NCBI GenBank assembly: GCA_021820975.1
Contig: JAKADA010000004.1
Span: 1 to 64,000 of the forward strand
Length of the DNA stretch: 64,000 nucleotides
Source: Bacillota bacterium
Lineage (GTDB): Bacteria; Bacillota; Bacilli; Alicyclobacillales; SLC66
Direction of reading: 5' to 3'
In this document: piece after piece, positions 54,035 to 63,603 of the stretch
Position numbering within the stretch: the stretch's first letter is position 1
Layout: every line of letters begins with the position of its first letter
Position numbers and translations under genes: made by a program
Notes under the pieces: generated by a model
Seen by the model: the letters and a program-made list of their open reading frames with translations, nothing else
Told to the model about the DNA's origin: nothing
Databases searched by the model: none

Positions 54035-55258
54035 TTACACACCTCCTTTAGTTTGGAGGTCGAATTGGTTATGAATAGCCCGTACAGCTTGTACGGCATC
54101 CTCTTCATGCACAAGACACCAAATGGTTGTATTGGAATCTGCCGATTGCAAAATCTCGATTCCCTCATTTGTAAGAATTTGCACAATACGTGCCATGACG
54201 CCAGGTACGCCGTGAATACCGGCACCGACAGCAGATACTTTGGCAACATTCGGCACCATATCGACATGAAGCGACAAAGCCGTCAAAAGATTCTCTGCTT
54301 CCTTTGCCTTGTTTTGCGGCACCGTAAAAACAACGACGTTCGGTGTCACATTGAAAAAGTCAACGGATATCCCTGCTTTTGCCACCGTTTGAAAAACTAT
54401 CGATTGAAAGCCACGTTCTCCCGAAGGTGAACTCACTTTAATTTGTGTCAGATTGGTCGTATGGGTCACGCCAGTCAAAATACGATCCCGAGTAACGCGT
54501 GCTTCTAAAAAAGGCATTTCATTGGTTACAAGGGTTCCTTCGTCATCCGACATGGTTGAACGAACGCGAATCGGAATGTTTTTTTGCATTGCCAGTTCAA
54601 CAGCACGCGGATGAATGACTTTGGCGCCACCATAAGCAAGATTGCAAATTTCGTTGTAGGTGACTCGTTCTAACTTATTCGCGCCATCTACAATTCGCGG
54701 ATCGGCAGTCATAATGCCGTTCACATCGGTAAAAATATCGATCCACGCTGCATTTAGCGCGACGCCTAATGCCGTGGCCGTCGTATCACTGCCTCCGCGT
54801 CCAAGTGTCGTGATAAATCCATCTTTGGTCATGCCCTGAAATCCTGTCACAACAACGATGCGAGAAGCCTGCAGCTCTTCGAGAATCCGTGAAGGGTCGA
54901 TTGTTTCAATTCGTGCATTACTGTAATCGGATGACGTCCTGATGCCTGCCTGAGCGCCCGTCAACACGGTGACCTCATAGCCAAAACTGCGTAACATTGA
55001 GCCAAAGACGACTGCAGAAATAGCTTCACCGCAAGACATGAGAAGATCACGATCACGTAGACTGGCTTCATCCGTATCAGGAATTAGGGATAATAACGTA
55101 TCCGTCGCATACGGTTCACCAGCACGGCCCATCGCGGATACGACTACCACGACGCTATTTCCCTGTGAAACGGCCTTTTCAATATGTGCAATAGCATATG
55201 CCCTCATGTCACGAGAAGAGACGGAGGTTCCACCAAACTTTTGAATGACGATATTCAT
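54035..55258 (-). CDS. dapG: aspartokinase I (DapG)
   Basis: A 407-residue aspartate kinase, first enzyme of the diaminopimelate/dipicolinate route. IVIQKFGGTSVSSRDMR, LGRGGSDTTATALGVAL and FTDVNGIMTADPRIV form the catalytic domain; two ACT domains follow (VFFNVTPNVVVFTVPQ-type segment and VSAVGAGIHGVPGVMARIV). The ATG overlaps the asd stop (TAATG). The context with asd, dapA and spoVF points to the DapG isoenzyme. Confidence 0.94.
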   Translation of the reverse strand: MNIVIQKFGGTSVSSRDMRAYAIAHIEKAVSQGNSVVVVVSAMGRAGEPYATDTLLSLIPDTDEASLRDRDLLMSCGEAISAVVFGSMLRSFGYEVTVLTGAQAGIRTSSDYSNARIETIDPSRILEELQASRIVVVTGFQGMTKDGFITTLGRGGSDTTATALGVALNAAWIDIFTDVNGIMTADPRIVDGANKLERVTYNEICNLAYGGAKVIHPRAVELAMQKNIPIRVRSTMSDDEGTLVTNEMPFLEARVTRDRILTGVTHTTNLTQIKVSSPSGERGFQSIVFQTVAKAGISVDFFNVTPNVVVFTVPQNKAKEAENLLTALSLHVDMVPNVAKVSAVGAGIHGVPGVMARIVQILTNEGIEILQSADSNTTIWCLVHEEDAVQAVRAIHNQFDLQTKGGV

Positions 55259-56298
55259 TATCGATGCCCCGCTTGTGACAGCCAAAGTTCTGCAATTTGG
55301 ATTGCATTCCACGCAGCGCCTTTAAGAATGTTGTCTGAGACAACCCACATAGATAATCCATTATCTACATACAGATCCTTACGAATACGTCCAACAAATA
55401 CCTCAAGCTGACCAGCGGCCACAATCGCCTGCGGGTACAACTGTTCCTGGGGATTATCCTGCACGATAACGCCTGGTGCCGTTTGCAGAAGTTGCAATAC
55501 ATCAGACAACACAAACGGTTCTTTGGTTTCCACATAAACGGATTCCGAATGACCATAGATGACAGGCACTCGCGCAGCAGTCGGCGTTACCTGAATCGTG
55601 TCATCCGCAAAAATTTTGTGCGTTTCGTTGACCATCTTCATTTCTTCTTTGGTGTAGCCATTTTCTTCAAAGACGTCAATTTGAGGCAACACATTAAACG
55701 CTAAAGGATAATGTTTTTTTAGCTTACTAACGGGTAAAGTGGATGCTTGCATCGGTTCATTAGCCAAATACTGTTTCGCAGTATGAAGCAAGTCATCGAT
55801 CGCGCGTGCCCCTGCTCCCGAAGCTGCCTGATAGGTTGATACCACAATACGTTTGATGCCATACGCTTTGTATATAGGATACAAAGCGACCATCATCTGA
55901 ATGGTCGAACAATTCGGATTGGCGATAATTCCCTTATTGGTCCATAAGGCATTGGCATTCACTTCAGGAACTACCAAAGGAACCTCTGGGTGCATACGAT
56001 AGGCACTCGTATTGTCTATCACCAAGGCACCCCGTTTGACAGCTTCCGGGGCAAGTTGTAACGACACATCGCCACCTGCGCTAAACAAGGCGATATCCAC
56101 GTCATCAAATGATGCTGGTGTCGCTTCCTCCACAACATTCGGTGTGTGCCCAACCATAACCGTCGTACCTGCCGAACGCTTCGAAGCTAGGAGTTTCAAT
56201 GAAGTATAGGGAAATTTTCTACGTAACAACGTCTCGATCATGGCTTGCCCTACAGCGCCAGTTGCGCCAACTACTGCAACATTCACCCGTGAATTCAC
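55258..56298 (-). CDS. asd: aspartate-semialdehyde dehydrogenase
   Basis: A 346-residue NADPH enzyme that reduces aspartyl phosphate. VAVVGATGAVGQAM binds cofactor, and the active-site Cys lies in ANPNCSTIQMM; YQAASGAGARAID and the substrate Arg region ARVPVIYGHSESV follow. The start is GTG with GAGGTG nine bases upstream. It is coupled to dapG. Confidence 0.96.
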   Translation of the reverse strand: MNSRVNVAVVGATGAVGQAMIETLLRRKFPYTSLKLLASKRSAGTTVMVGHTPNVVEEATPASFDDVDIALFSAGGDVSLQLAPEAVKRGALVIDNTSAYRMHPEVPLVVPEVNANALWTNKGIIANPNCSTIQMMVALYPIYKAYGIKRIVVSTYQAASGAGARAIDDLLHTAKQYLANEPMQASTLPVSKLKKHYPLAFNVLPQIDVFEENGYTKEEMKMVNETHKIFADDTIQVTPTAARVPVIYGHSESVYVETKEPFVLSDVLQLLQTAPGVIVQDNPQEQLYPQAIVAAGQLEVFVGRIRKDLYVDNGLSMWVVSDNILKGAAWNAIQIAELWLSQAGHR

Positions 56299-56329
56299 CC
56301 GTTATGACACCTCATTTTATCGACGAAGT

Positions 56330-56351
56330 GCGATGAGGTTGCCCCCATCGC
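56330..56351 (-). promoter_or_regulatory. stem-loop between dpaB and asd
   Basis: GCGATG and CATCGC pair around a ten-base loop right after the dpaB stop. There is no T-run, so partial attenuation or RNA processing is more likely than termination. Confidence 0.4.
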
Positions 56352-56352
56352 G

Positions 56353-56952
56353 CTACGCCTTTTGATACCTCTCAATCAGCAGGGGCTGGAACTGTTTCTT
56401 TTGAAGCGCTGCTTCTACAGTGGGAATAATCAAATCCATCTTGGACACAAGAGAATTCATTTTTTTAAAAGGATCATCTTGCCCAAAAGGTACGAAAAAT
56501 AAATTCTTCATGGCGACTAAATGGGCGATATTGACGAAATTGAGCCCTAGGCCATCATTCGTTGAAATTGCAATGACGACAGGTCGATCATTGCGCATCG
56601 TGGCTTTAGCTGCCATCAGAACAGCTGAGTCATTTTGTGCATTGGCCAATCGGCTCAAGGTACTTCCCGTACAAGGAGCGATAACAACTACATCTAATCG
56701 CTTTGATGGGCCAAGTGGTTCAGCTTCAGGAATCGACGTAATCGCTTTTTGCCCTGTAACCTCTTCGATACGATTTGCCCATTCCCCTGCCTCACCAAAA
56801 CGTGTAGAGGTTTGCAAAACAGAGTAAGAAAAAATAGGAACCACCGTTGCACCTAGATGAACGAATCGCTCGATTTCTGGAAAAACTTCCGCATACGTAC
56901 AATGAGAACCTGTAATAGCAAAACCAACAGTGACGGACGCTAGATCTGTCAT
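56353..56952 (-). CDS. spoVFB: dipicolinate synthase subunit B (SpoVFB)
   Basis: A 199-residue flavoprotein-like subunit. VGFAITGSHCTYAEVFPEIE, VVIAPCTGSTLSRLANAQND and NIAHLVAMKNLFFVPFGQDD are characteristic. With subunit A it oxidises dihydrodipicolinate to dipicolinate in the mother cell. Its start overlaps the subunit A stop (ATGA). Confidence 0.95.
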   Translation of the reverse strand: MTDLASVTVGFAITGSHCTYAEVFPEIERFVHLGATVVPIFSYSVLQTSTRFGEAGEWANRIEEVTGQKAITSIPEAEPLGPSKRLDVVVIAPCTGSTLSRLANAQNDSAVLMAAKATMRNDRPVVIAISTNDGLGLNFVNIAHLVAMKNLFFVPFGQDDPFKKMNSLVSKMDLIIPTVEAALQKKQFQPLLIERYQKA

Positions 56953-57851
56953 TTTACGATCCCCCCAGGGAACCAGACTTGCTCGCGAATCAACCGTTCC
57001 AGCGATTGCGCGATAATGCGTCCGGCTGTTTTTGGTGCCACCATCCCTGGCAGACTTGGCGCAAGCAATGCCTTAATTCCACGGCGTTCTGCATATCGAA
57101 AATCGGTTCCACCGGGAGCAGATGCGATATCAATAACTACTGCAGATCGTTGAACATGCGTCAATACCTCTGACGTTAAAATGGGGGCGGGGATCGTATT
57201 AAAAATAATATCAACATGATCAATGGCTTCGTCTATTTCCGTTAAAGAAAAAGGCGTTAGTCCCATTTCTTTGGCACGCGCTAGGTCGCCTTCTTTACGA
57301 GCTCCAAGTAAGACCTGAGCCCCTAATGCAGCCAAAACACGTGCTAAAGTCATGCCACTTCGCCCTAAGCCTAAAACGGCACAAGTAGATCCATGTATCG
57401 TGATCTCGGTGTTCTCCATCGCCATGGCAATGGCACCTTCTGCCGTCGGAATAGAATTTAAAATCGCCACTTCGTCAAGTTCCATGAGTTTAATTAAATT
57501 TAAGCCATGACGTTTAGCAAGCGACATCAGACGCGGCCTAGCGATACCTGTAAACACAGGGGCTGCCTTAGTTATGGCAGCGAAATGATCCTCATCAAAC
57601 ATCAATGTTGCGCTGGAAAACTTAGCATCTATCGTACCATCTTCGTTCATCCCAGCTACAGGGAGAACAACAACATCAACTTCAGCTAAAGCTTGTGGAG
57701 ATAACTCCAATTTTTGCATATCGGGAAGTTGTAAGTCGATACGGTCAAACCCAAACAAACGGGTTACAGCGTCAAGTTCACTCATACGTCGAATGACCTC
57801 GATGATGCGTGCATCGCCGCCGACAAAAGCGATTTTAATACCTGTAAGCAT
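56949..57851 (-). CDS. spoVFA: dipicolinate synthase subunit A (SpoVFA)
   Basis: A 300-residue Rossmann-type dehydrogenase subunit. MLTGIKIAFVGGDARIIEVI starts the protein, AVLGLGRSGMTLARVLAALG binds NAD(P), and IFNTIPAPIL and APGGTDFRYAERRGIKA follow. The ATG at 57851 has AAAGGGG eight bases upstream; a longer frame upstream has no site and exceeds family length. Confidence 0.95.
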   Translation of the reverse strand: MLTGIKIAFVGGDARIIEVIRRMSELDAVTRLFGFDRIDLQLPDMQKLELSPQALAEVDVVVLPVAGMNEDGTIDAKFSSATLMFDEDHFAAITKAAPVFTGIARPRLMSLAKRHGLNLIKLMELDEVAILNSIPTAEGAIAMAMENTEITIHGSTCAVLGLGRSGMTLARVLAALGAQVLLGARKEGDLARAKEMGLTPFSLTEIDEAIDHVDIIFNTIPAPILTSEVLTHVQRSAVVIDIASAPGGTDFRYAERRGIKALLAPSLPGMVAPKTAGRIIAQSLERLIREQVWFPGGIVK

Positions 57852-57871
57852 CCCGGGTACCCCTTTCACCC

Positions 57872-57899
57872 ATTGTACGCCATGACGCATAAATTTCAA
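57872..57899 (-). promoter_or_regulatory. putative promoter of the spoVF-asd-dap operon
   Basis: -35-like TTGAAA (57894-57899) and -10-like TACAAT (57872-57877), spacer 16. In Bacillus spoVF is read by the mother-cell factor SigK; whether this element or a SigE/SigK site drives it here is unclear. Confidence 0.4.
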
Positions 57900-57983
57900 G
57901 GCATGGTGCTCATGACAAAAGCCCACCACGGATTCCTGAAAGCATGATATGCGCCACATAGATGAAGGGTGAGAACAGTTGGC

Positions 57984-58427
57984 TCAAGTATCCGTAGAGC
58001 CAAAACCTCCCGTTCGCAGACGGTTAACGAATGTCTCACCTTGAACGGTTACAAACGGCATAAAGACACCCTGCGCAATGCGTTCCCCACGTTTAATGAT
58101 CACATCGTTTTGGCCTAGATTAAATAAAGGAATCATGATATGACCAAGGTTATCTGCATTACCATAATAATCCGCATCAATAACGCCAACTCCATTGGCG
58201 AGCATAAGGTGGTGTTTAATGGCTAGACTACTTCGAGCAAAAATAGCCAGAAATTCACCCTCTTCAAGAAGCACACGTACACCAGTCGGGACAAGTTGAA
58301 CAGAACCTTTTCTTACAACGCAACGATCATAGGCAAATAAATCATAGCCTGCTGATCCTGGCGTTTGTCGCATGGGTAGAAGAAGTTCCGCTGTCTCATA
58401 GCCAGGAACCCACGAAAATTCACGCAT
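57984..58427 (-). CDS. dut: dUTP pyrophosphatase
   Basis: A 147-residue trimeric dUTPase that keeps uracil out of DNA and makes dUMP. Motifs 1-5 are present: GSAGYDLFA, ARSSLAIKHHLML, GVGVIDADYYGN, KRGERIAQGVF and RTGGFGSTDT. The ATG at 58427 overlaps the end of the M16 peptidase gene by eight bases; its ribosome site is weak and a TTG at 58448 is possible. It occupies the place of ymxH in Bacillus. Confidence 0.93.
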   Translation of the reverse strand: MREFSWVPGYETAELLLPMRQTPGSAGYDLFAYDRCVVRKGSVQLVPTGVRVLLEEGEFLAIFARSSLAIKHHLMLANGVGVIDADYYGNADNLGHIMIPLFNLGQNDVIIKRGERIAQGVFMPFVTVQGETFVNRLRTGGFGSTDT

Positions 58428-59673
58428 GAAAGGCACAGTCAACATCAAATGGTTGATCTTCTGGCCCCATAGCCACCACAGAAATCGGTTGTAACAATAA
58501 CTCTATGGCAAGAGTATGAACATCTTGCAATGTCACTTTACGCAACTCAGCAATCGTTTCCTCAAGATCCACTTGTCGTCCAAGCAGCAATTCATTCTTT
58601 CCTAGCCTACTCATCCGCTGCGATGTACTCTCCATACTTAACAGCAAAGAACCAACAAGCTGATTTTTTGCTTTTGTCAATTCATCTGTGGTAATCCCAT
58701 TTTTTGCCAGGTCGCGTAACAAGGATTCCAACAACGTATACACTTCTTCTGCCTGCGCCGCCGATGAACCGAAATATATCGTGAAAAGTCCTGCATCGCG
58801 AAACATACTATGATAACTAAATATGTTATAGGCCATGCCACGACGCTCACGAATCTCTTGAAACAAGCGTGAACTCGAACTACCGCCAAGCACGTTGTTC
58901 AACAAAACTAAAGCGTAGGATCGTTCATCCTCATATTCATGTCCTCTTACAGCAAGACATACATGCGTTTGTTCTACCGGGCGTGGGCGAAAAATTCGTT
59001 TGGCCAAGAACGTAGGAGCACCTGTTATTACGACACCTTTTTTCCTACGAAAGCCTCCAAATAACCGCTCAATGTGATCTAACACTGCATCTTTTTGAAT
59101 ATGACCAGAAATGGATAACACCATGTTATCTGGCGTATACCGACGATTCACATAGTTAAGCAAACACGATCGATCAATGCGAGCCAAACTTTCTTCTGTG
59201 CCAAGGATATTACCTCCTAACGGGTGCCCTGCATACGACTCTTCAACAATCAAATCATGCACGGCTTCTTCAGGGTTATCCTCGTACATTTTGATTTCCT
59301 CAACCACAACGCGTTTTTCACGATGCAATTCTTCTTCATCAAACACCGAGTCAAACATCATTTGGGCAAGCGTCTCAAATGCCAATGGTGCATGCTCATC
59401 CAGAACTTTCGCATGGAACCCCGTATATTCCTTCGTGGTAAATGCGTTAATCTGGCCACCGATGTTATCAAACACTTCAGCCAATTGTGTGGCCGAAAGC
59501 TTGCTTGTCCCTTTAAAAAACATGTGTTCTAAGAGGTGTGACACACCTGCTTCGGCAGGCAATTCGTCACGAGACCCGGTGCCGACCCAAATTCCCATAC
59601 TCACCGAGCGCACATAGGCAATCTCCTCAATCATCACTCGCAAACCATTTGATAACGTATGCCGATAAATCAA
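58420..59673 (-). CDS. mlpA: M16-family zinc peptidase (MlpA/YmxG type)
   Basis: A 417-residue pitrilysin/mitochondrial-processing-like peptidase. The inverted zinc motif is HLLEHMFFKGT; the later Glu region is VVVEEIKMYEDNPEEAVHDL; the C-terminal half carries RGMAYNIFSYHSMFRDAGLF. The start is the TTG at 59673, six bases after GGGGAGG; it gives LIYRHTLSNGLRV, the normal family start. The order ylxY-mlpA matches Bacillus. Confidence 0.92.
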   Translation of the reverse strand: MIYRHTLSNGLRVMIEEIAYVRSVSMGIWVGTGSRDELPAEAGVSHLLEHMFFKGTSKLSATQLAEVFDNIGGQINAFTTKEYTGFHAKVLDEHAPLAFETLAQMMFDSVFDEEELHREKRVVVEEIKMYEDNPEEAVHDLIVEESYAGHPLGGNILGTEESLARIDRSCLLNYVNRRYTPDNMVLSISGHIQKDAVLDHIERLFGGFRRKKGVVITGAPTFLAKRIFRPRPVEQTHVCLAVRGHEYEDERSYALVLLNNVLGGSSSSRLFQEIRERRGMAYNIFSYHSMFRDAGLFTIYFGSSAAQAEEVYTLLESLLRDLAKNGITTDELTKAKNQLVGSLLLSMESTSQRMSRLGKNELLLGRQVDLEETIAELRKVTLQDVHTLAIELLLQPISVVAMGPEDQPFDVDCAFHA

Positions 59674-59730
59674 GTGAAACCTCCCCAATATGCTAAACTG
59701 AACCCAATATAGCAAACTGTGACGTTTGAC

Positions 59731-60768
59731 TCAACTATGTGCCATAATGGACAGCGCTTGCGTCAATGTTTTTGGTGTGTTTCTAACCGGACTTAAAATC
59801 TGCGAAACGGTCACCAACTGATATCCATCTTTCACCAATTGATGAATCATGGTCGGCAACGCTTGTACCGTTGGTTTTGTTGGATGCATCAACACCATAG
59901 CGCCAGGCGTCCTTTTTGGAACAATACGTGAAACGATCAGTGCCGAACTAGGTTTTTTCCAATCAATCGTATCTAACGTCCACAAGATCGTTTTCATGTG
60001 TAACCCTTGTGCTACATCGACAACCATTTGATTAAAATCACCCGCTGGCGGCGCGAATAGCGTAGGTTGAATGTTCGTTGCTTGACGAATGATATCGTTC
60101 GTTTTGCTGATTTGCCTAATCATTTGCGTACGCGAAATCTTACTCATCATGGGATGATTGTAAGCATGATTGCCAACTTCCATACCACTATCCACAATTA
60201 ATTTGGCTACGGCTGGATTTTTCCGTGTCCAAGATCCATCAAGAAAAAAAGTAGCGTGAACCTGACTTTGCTTCAAAATTTGTAGAATTTGTGGTACATA
60301 CTCCGTGCCCCAAGCCACGTTGATCATAAGTGCCATTTGACGTTTATGGGAATTCGCTTGATAAATCGGTGCCGCACCAAAGAATTCGTTACGTACCTGA
60401 GGTTTAATTTGCTTAAAGTACAGTTCAGTTGTGTTTGCATTTTGCGTCGCATGGAGCAACGTTTGTGTAATGTCCAATTGGACCCCATTTAACCCAGGAA
60501 TTAATTTCAACCAGCGATCCATTCTTGCATCAACGGGTGCGGCATTAAAATGTTGTGCGACTTGCTGTAAGGTAGCAGTCAACGCTTTTTGCTTTACAGC
60601 ACTAAGATTAGGTTCTGCCATGACAGGTTCTGTGTTGAAAGTGTCGAGCGATAATTTTTGACCAGGTAAAAAAAAGAAAGTTGCTGCCACGACAACAACA
60701 GAAAGGCTAATGGCAATCGTCTCTCGGTACACAATGAACAAATGCCTCGTACGTCTTTTTGGCATCAT
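59731..60768 (-). CDS. ylxY: YlxY-type polysaccharide deacetylase-like sporulation protein
   Basis: A 345-residue protein with an N-terminal anchor (ETIAISLSVVVVAATFFFLP) and an external NodB domain at about 145-340. Motif 1 reads MALMINVAWGTEY, so the catalytic Asp pair of deacetylases is missing; the zinc motif HAYNHPMMSK and FAPPAGDFNQ remain. Loss of the Asp pair is a feature of the YlxY family, so it may bind rather than cut peptidoglycan. It lies between pnp and the M16 gene, as in Bacillus. Confidence 0.9.
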   Translation of the reverse strand: MMPKRRTRHLFIVYRETIAISLSVVVVAATFFFLPGQKLSLDTFNTEPVMAEPNLSAVKQKALTATLQQVAQHFNAAPVDARMDRWLKLIPGLNGVQLDITQTLLHATQNANTTELYFKQIKPQVRNEFFGAAPIYQANSHKRQMALMINVAWGTEYVPQILQILKQSQVHATFFLDGSWTRKNPAVAKLIVDSGMEVGNHAYNHPMMSKISRTQMIRQISKTNDIIRQATNIQPTLFAPPAGDFNQMVVDVAQGLHMKTILWTLDTIDWKKPSSALIVSRIVPKRTPGAMVLMHPTKPTVQALPTMIHQLVKDGYQLVTVSQILSPVRNTPKTLTQALSIMAHS

Positions 60769-60827
60769 AACACATCCTTTTTCGCATCCTTAACGACACC
60801 CTATGCGATAAAGGACAAGTTCATACC

Positions 60828-60856
60828 AAAAAGAGAGCACCCTGTAGGATGCTCTC
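60828..60856 (-). terminator. terminator after pnp
   Basis: GAGAGCATCC-TACA-GGGTGCTCTC (one T-G pair) followed by TTTTT on the minus strand, 18 bases past the pnp stop. Confidence 0.88.
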
Positions 60857-60874
60857 CCTGATTCGCCAATTCTT

Positions 60875-63106
60875 TTACACTCGTTCAGGCGTCGATGTCC
60901 GTCTTTCTGGACGATCGCCTTGTCGAGGTCCCCGATCATTTCCAGAACGCGGGCGATCTGTTCGCCCTTGCCCTCCTGAAGAAGGTCGACTACCCTCTGG
61001 GCGAGCAGGAAGATCGACAATGGGTATACCTTGATCACGGAGCACTTCACGATGAGACAAGTTAATGCGTCCCTGTGAATCAATCTCTGTTACTTTCACA
61101 AGCAGACTGTCACCAACTTTGACCACATCTTCTGTCTTATTCACGCGGTCAGCTGCAAGTTGTGAAACATGAACAAGTCCCTCTTTACCAGGCAAAATTT
61201 CAACAAACGCACCGTACTTTTCAACACGCATCACCTTACCATCATAGGTAGTACCAACTTCAACATCTTGGGTAATCCCCTCAATGATACGCTTTGCCTG
61301 TTCACCTGCCATCGCGTCGCTCGTGGAGATAAAGACACGACCATCTTGTTCGATATCGATTTTCACACCGGTATCTTCAATGATCTTATTGATGACGCGT
61401 CCTCCAGGGCCAATGACTTCACGAATTTTGTCTGGATTAATACGCATCGTGATAATGCGCGGAGCAAATGGGGACAACTCCATTCTCGGTGAAGAAATTG
61501 TCTCAAGCATTTTATTTAGGATGAACATGCGACCAGCATGTGCCTTTTGTAAAGCAGACTGCAAGATTGAGCGATCGATACCAGCAATTTTAATGTCCAT
61601 CTGTAAAGCTGTTACACCCTGCGCTGTACCGGCTACTTTAAAATCCATATCGCCTAGGTGATCTTCCATGCCTTGAATGTCAGTAAGAATGGCGACGCGA
61701 TCCTCTTCTTTAACAAGACCCATGGCAACACCCGCAACAGGAGCCTTTATTGGAACGCCAGCATCCATCAGCGCTAACACAGAACCGCATATACTGGCTT
61801 GTGAACTTGAACCATTTGATTCAAGAACCTCTGAGACAAGCCGAATCGTGTAAGGAAATTCTTCTTCCGATGGAATAATCGGTTCAATAGCTCGTTCACC
61901 CAAGGCACCGTGTCCGATATCACGCCGACTCGGTGGACGAAGCGGTCTTGCTTCGCCTGTTGAAAATGGCGGAAAATTATAGTGGTGCATGAAACGTTTG
62001 CTTTCTTCCGTACTGATACCATCAAGAATCTGCACATCGCCGAGTGCACCCAAGGTACAAATGGATAAGGCTTGTGTTTGTCCACGCGTAAACAATCCTG
62101 ATCCATGTGTGCGAGGCAAAATACCGATGTCCGTTGAAATAGGACGAATTTCATCCATAGCTCGTCCATCCGGACGCAAGTCATCAAACAAGATAGCATG
62201 TCGGACCTGCTCTTTGACAATATCATGTAACACTTCAGATACATCGGCCATTTTGTCAGGAAATTGTTCAACAAAAACGTTCTTTGCTTCCTGCGCGACA
62301 GCATCAATCGCATCTTCACGCGCATGTTTTTCTGCAGTATAAATGGCCTCTTTCATTTTATCAGTCGCGTAGTCACGAACGGCCGTTGCGACATCTTTAT
62401 CCACTGTATGTAAGGTCACTTGCATTTTAGGTTTACCAGCTTTTGCAACAAACTCATCGAGAAACATGACAATTTTACGAATCTCATCATGACCAAACAT
62501 AATGGCTTCAAGCATGTCCATTTCAGGAATTTCTTGTGCCCCAGCTTCTACCATCATAATCGCATCTCGAGTACCTGCCACAACGAGATGTAAATCACTT
62601 TGTTCCGCCTCAATTGTCGTAGGATTGATAACAAATTGACCACCTACACGTCCTACGATAACGCCACCGATGAGATTGTCAAATGGCACATCAGAAACGC
62701 CAAGAGCAGCAGAAACACCGATCATACCCGCAATTTCTGGCGCACAATCTTGATCAACAGACATCACCATCACGACAACTTGCACATCGTTACGAAATCC
62801 TTCCGAAAACAGCGGACGAATAGGGCGATCGATCAAACGGCTTGCCAAAATGGCTTTTTCACTCGGTCGACCTTCACGTTTAATAAAACCACCAGGAATT
62901 TTCCCTACCGCATATAGGCGTTCTTCGTAATTCACGGTCAAAGGAAAAAAGTCTAGATCCTTAGCATCCTTAGAAGCTGTGACAGTAGCCAGCACCACCG
63001 TATCGCCGTATCGCACCAGCACAGCACCATTGGCCTGTTTCGCCAAGCGACCCGTCTCTACAGTAAGTTTCCTTCCACCTACTACAGTCTCTTTCTTGTA
63101 TATCAA
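60875..63106 (-). CDS. pnp: polyribonucleotide nucleotidyltransferase (PNPase)
   Basis: A 743-residue phosphorolytic 3'-exonuclease. Two RNase PH domains ([19 protein letters not shown] and [18 protein letters not shown]), a helical linker, a KH domain ([20 protein letters not shown]) and an S1 domain ([20 protein letters not shown]) are in the normal order. The C-terminus adds a basic, disordered Arg/Pro/Gly-rich tail of about 45 residues. The start is TTG with GGGGGG upstream. It follows rpsO as in most bacteria. Confidence 0.97.
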   Translation of the reverse strand: MIYKKETVVGGRKLTVETGRLAKQANGAVLVRYGDTVVLATVTASKDAKDLDFFPLTVNYEERLYAVGKIPGGFIKREGRPSEKAILASRLIDRPIRPLFSEGFRNDVQVVVMVMSVDQDCAPEIAGMIGVSAALGVSDVPFDNLIGGVIVGRVGGQFVINPTTIEAEQSDLHLVVAGTRDAIMMVEAGAQEIPEMDMLEAIMFGHDEIRKIVMFLDEFVAKAGKPKMQVTLHTVDKDVATAVRDYATDKMKEAIYTAEKHAREDAIDAVAQEAKNVFVEQFPDKMADVSEVLHDIVKEQVRHAILFDDLRPDGRAMDEIRPISTDIGILPRTHGSGLFTRGQTQALSICTLGALGDVQILDGISTEESKRFMHHYNFPPFSTGEARPLRPPSRRDIGHGALGERAIEPIIPSEEEFPYTIRLVSEVLESNGSSSQASICGSVLALMDAGVPIKAPVAGVAMGLVKEEDRVAILTDIQGMEDHLGDMDFKVAGTAQGVTALQMDIKIAGIDRSILQSALQKAHAGRMFILNKMLETISSPRMELSPFAPRIITMRINPDKIREVIGPGGRVINKIIEDTGVKIDIEQDGRVFISTSDAMAGEQAKRIIEGITQDVEVGTTYDGKVMRVEKYGAFVEILPGKEGLVHVSQLAADRVNKTEDVVKVGDSLLVKVTEIDSQGRINLSHREVLRDQGIPIVDLPARPEGSRPSSGGQGRTDRPRSGNDRGPRQGDRPERRTSTPERV

Positions 63107-63164
63107 ATAAACTGCCCCCCCTCTACGAGAGAAATCTCACGCAAAACGCGAAAACCTATACATG

Positions 63165-63190
63165 AGAAAGAAGAAGCGGGTTACCCCGCT
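63165..63190 (-). terminator. hairpin after rpsO
   Basis: AGCGGG-GTAA-CCCGCT followed by TTCTTCTTTC on the minus strand, just past the rpsO stop. The T-run is interrupted, so partial read-through into pnp is expected. Confidence 0.65.
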
Positions 63191-63192
63191 CC

Positions 63193-63462
63193 TTATTTGC
63201 GTAATCCTAATCGAGTAATCAACGTACGATAACGGTTAATGTCGTTATCACGAAGGTACTTCAATAAGTGTGCTCGTTGATATACCATTTTAAACAAGCC
63301 GCGACGCGAATGGTGATCTTTCTTATGCGTACGAAAATGCTCATTTAAGTAATTGATTCGTTCTGTGAGAAGCGCGACTTGCACTTCTGGAGAACCCGTA
63401 TCATTTTCATGAACGGCGAAATCTTGAATAATCTGTTGCTTACGCTCTGGCGTCATCGCCAT
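63193..63462 (-). CDS. rpsO: 30S ribosomal protein S15
   Basis: An 89-residue protein that binds the central domain of 16S r[42 protein letters not shown] and [20 protein letters not shown] cover the whole family. AGGAGGG precedes the ATG. Confidence 0.98.
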   Translation of the reverse strand: MAMTPERKQQIIQDFAVHENDTGSPEVQVALLTERINYLNEHFRTHKKDHHSRRGLFKMVYQRAHLLKYLRDNDINRYRTLITRLGLRK

Positions 63463-63603
63463 CGTAAATCCCTCCTAAATGTTCCTGCTTGATCGCTTAT
63501 AGCACAGAAGTCGGGCGGAGAACCAAAGATCCGAGCTACAGCTTAGTCATCGCTTTGCGAAGACACGCCAAGACATTATACTCAGTATACACACCTTAAA
63601 AAC
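63463..63603 (-). promoter_or_regulatory. rpsO leader with possible S15 autoregulatory fold
   Basis: This 141-base gap holds a TATAAT -10-like element (minus strand, near 63575) without a clear -35, then a leader in which TAGC/GCTA and CGGA/TCCG can pair around a branched structure ending shortly before AGGAGGG. S15 represses its own mRNA through leader folds in several Bacillota; the match here is by position and pairing only. Confidence 0.4.

Noticed and set aside
54034..54267. N-terminal extension of dapA into dapG
   Set aside because: The extension is dapG sequence in another frame, and AAGGAGGTG fixes the start at 54033.
55258..57980. Lysine riboswitch for the dap genes
   Set aside because: The leader before spoVFA is short and neither it nor the asd upstream gap contains the lysine-element core.
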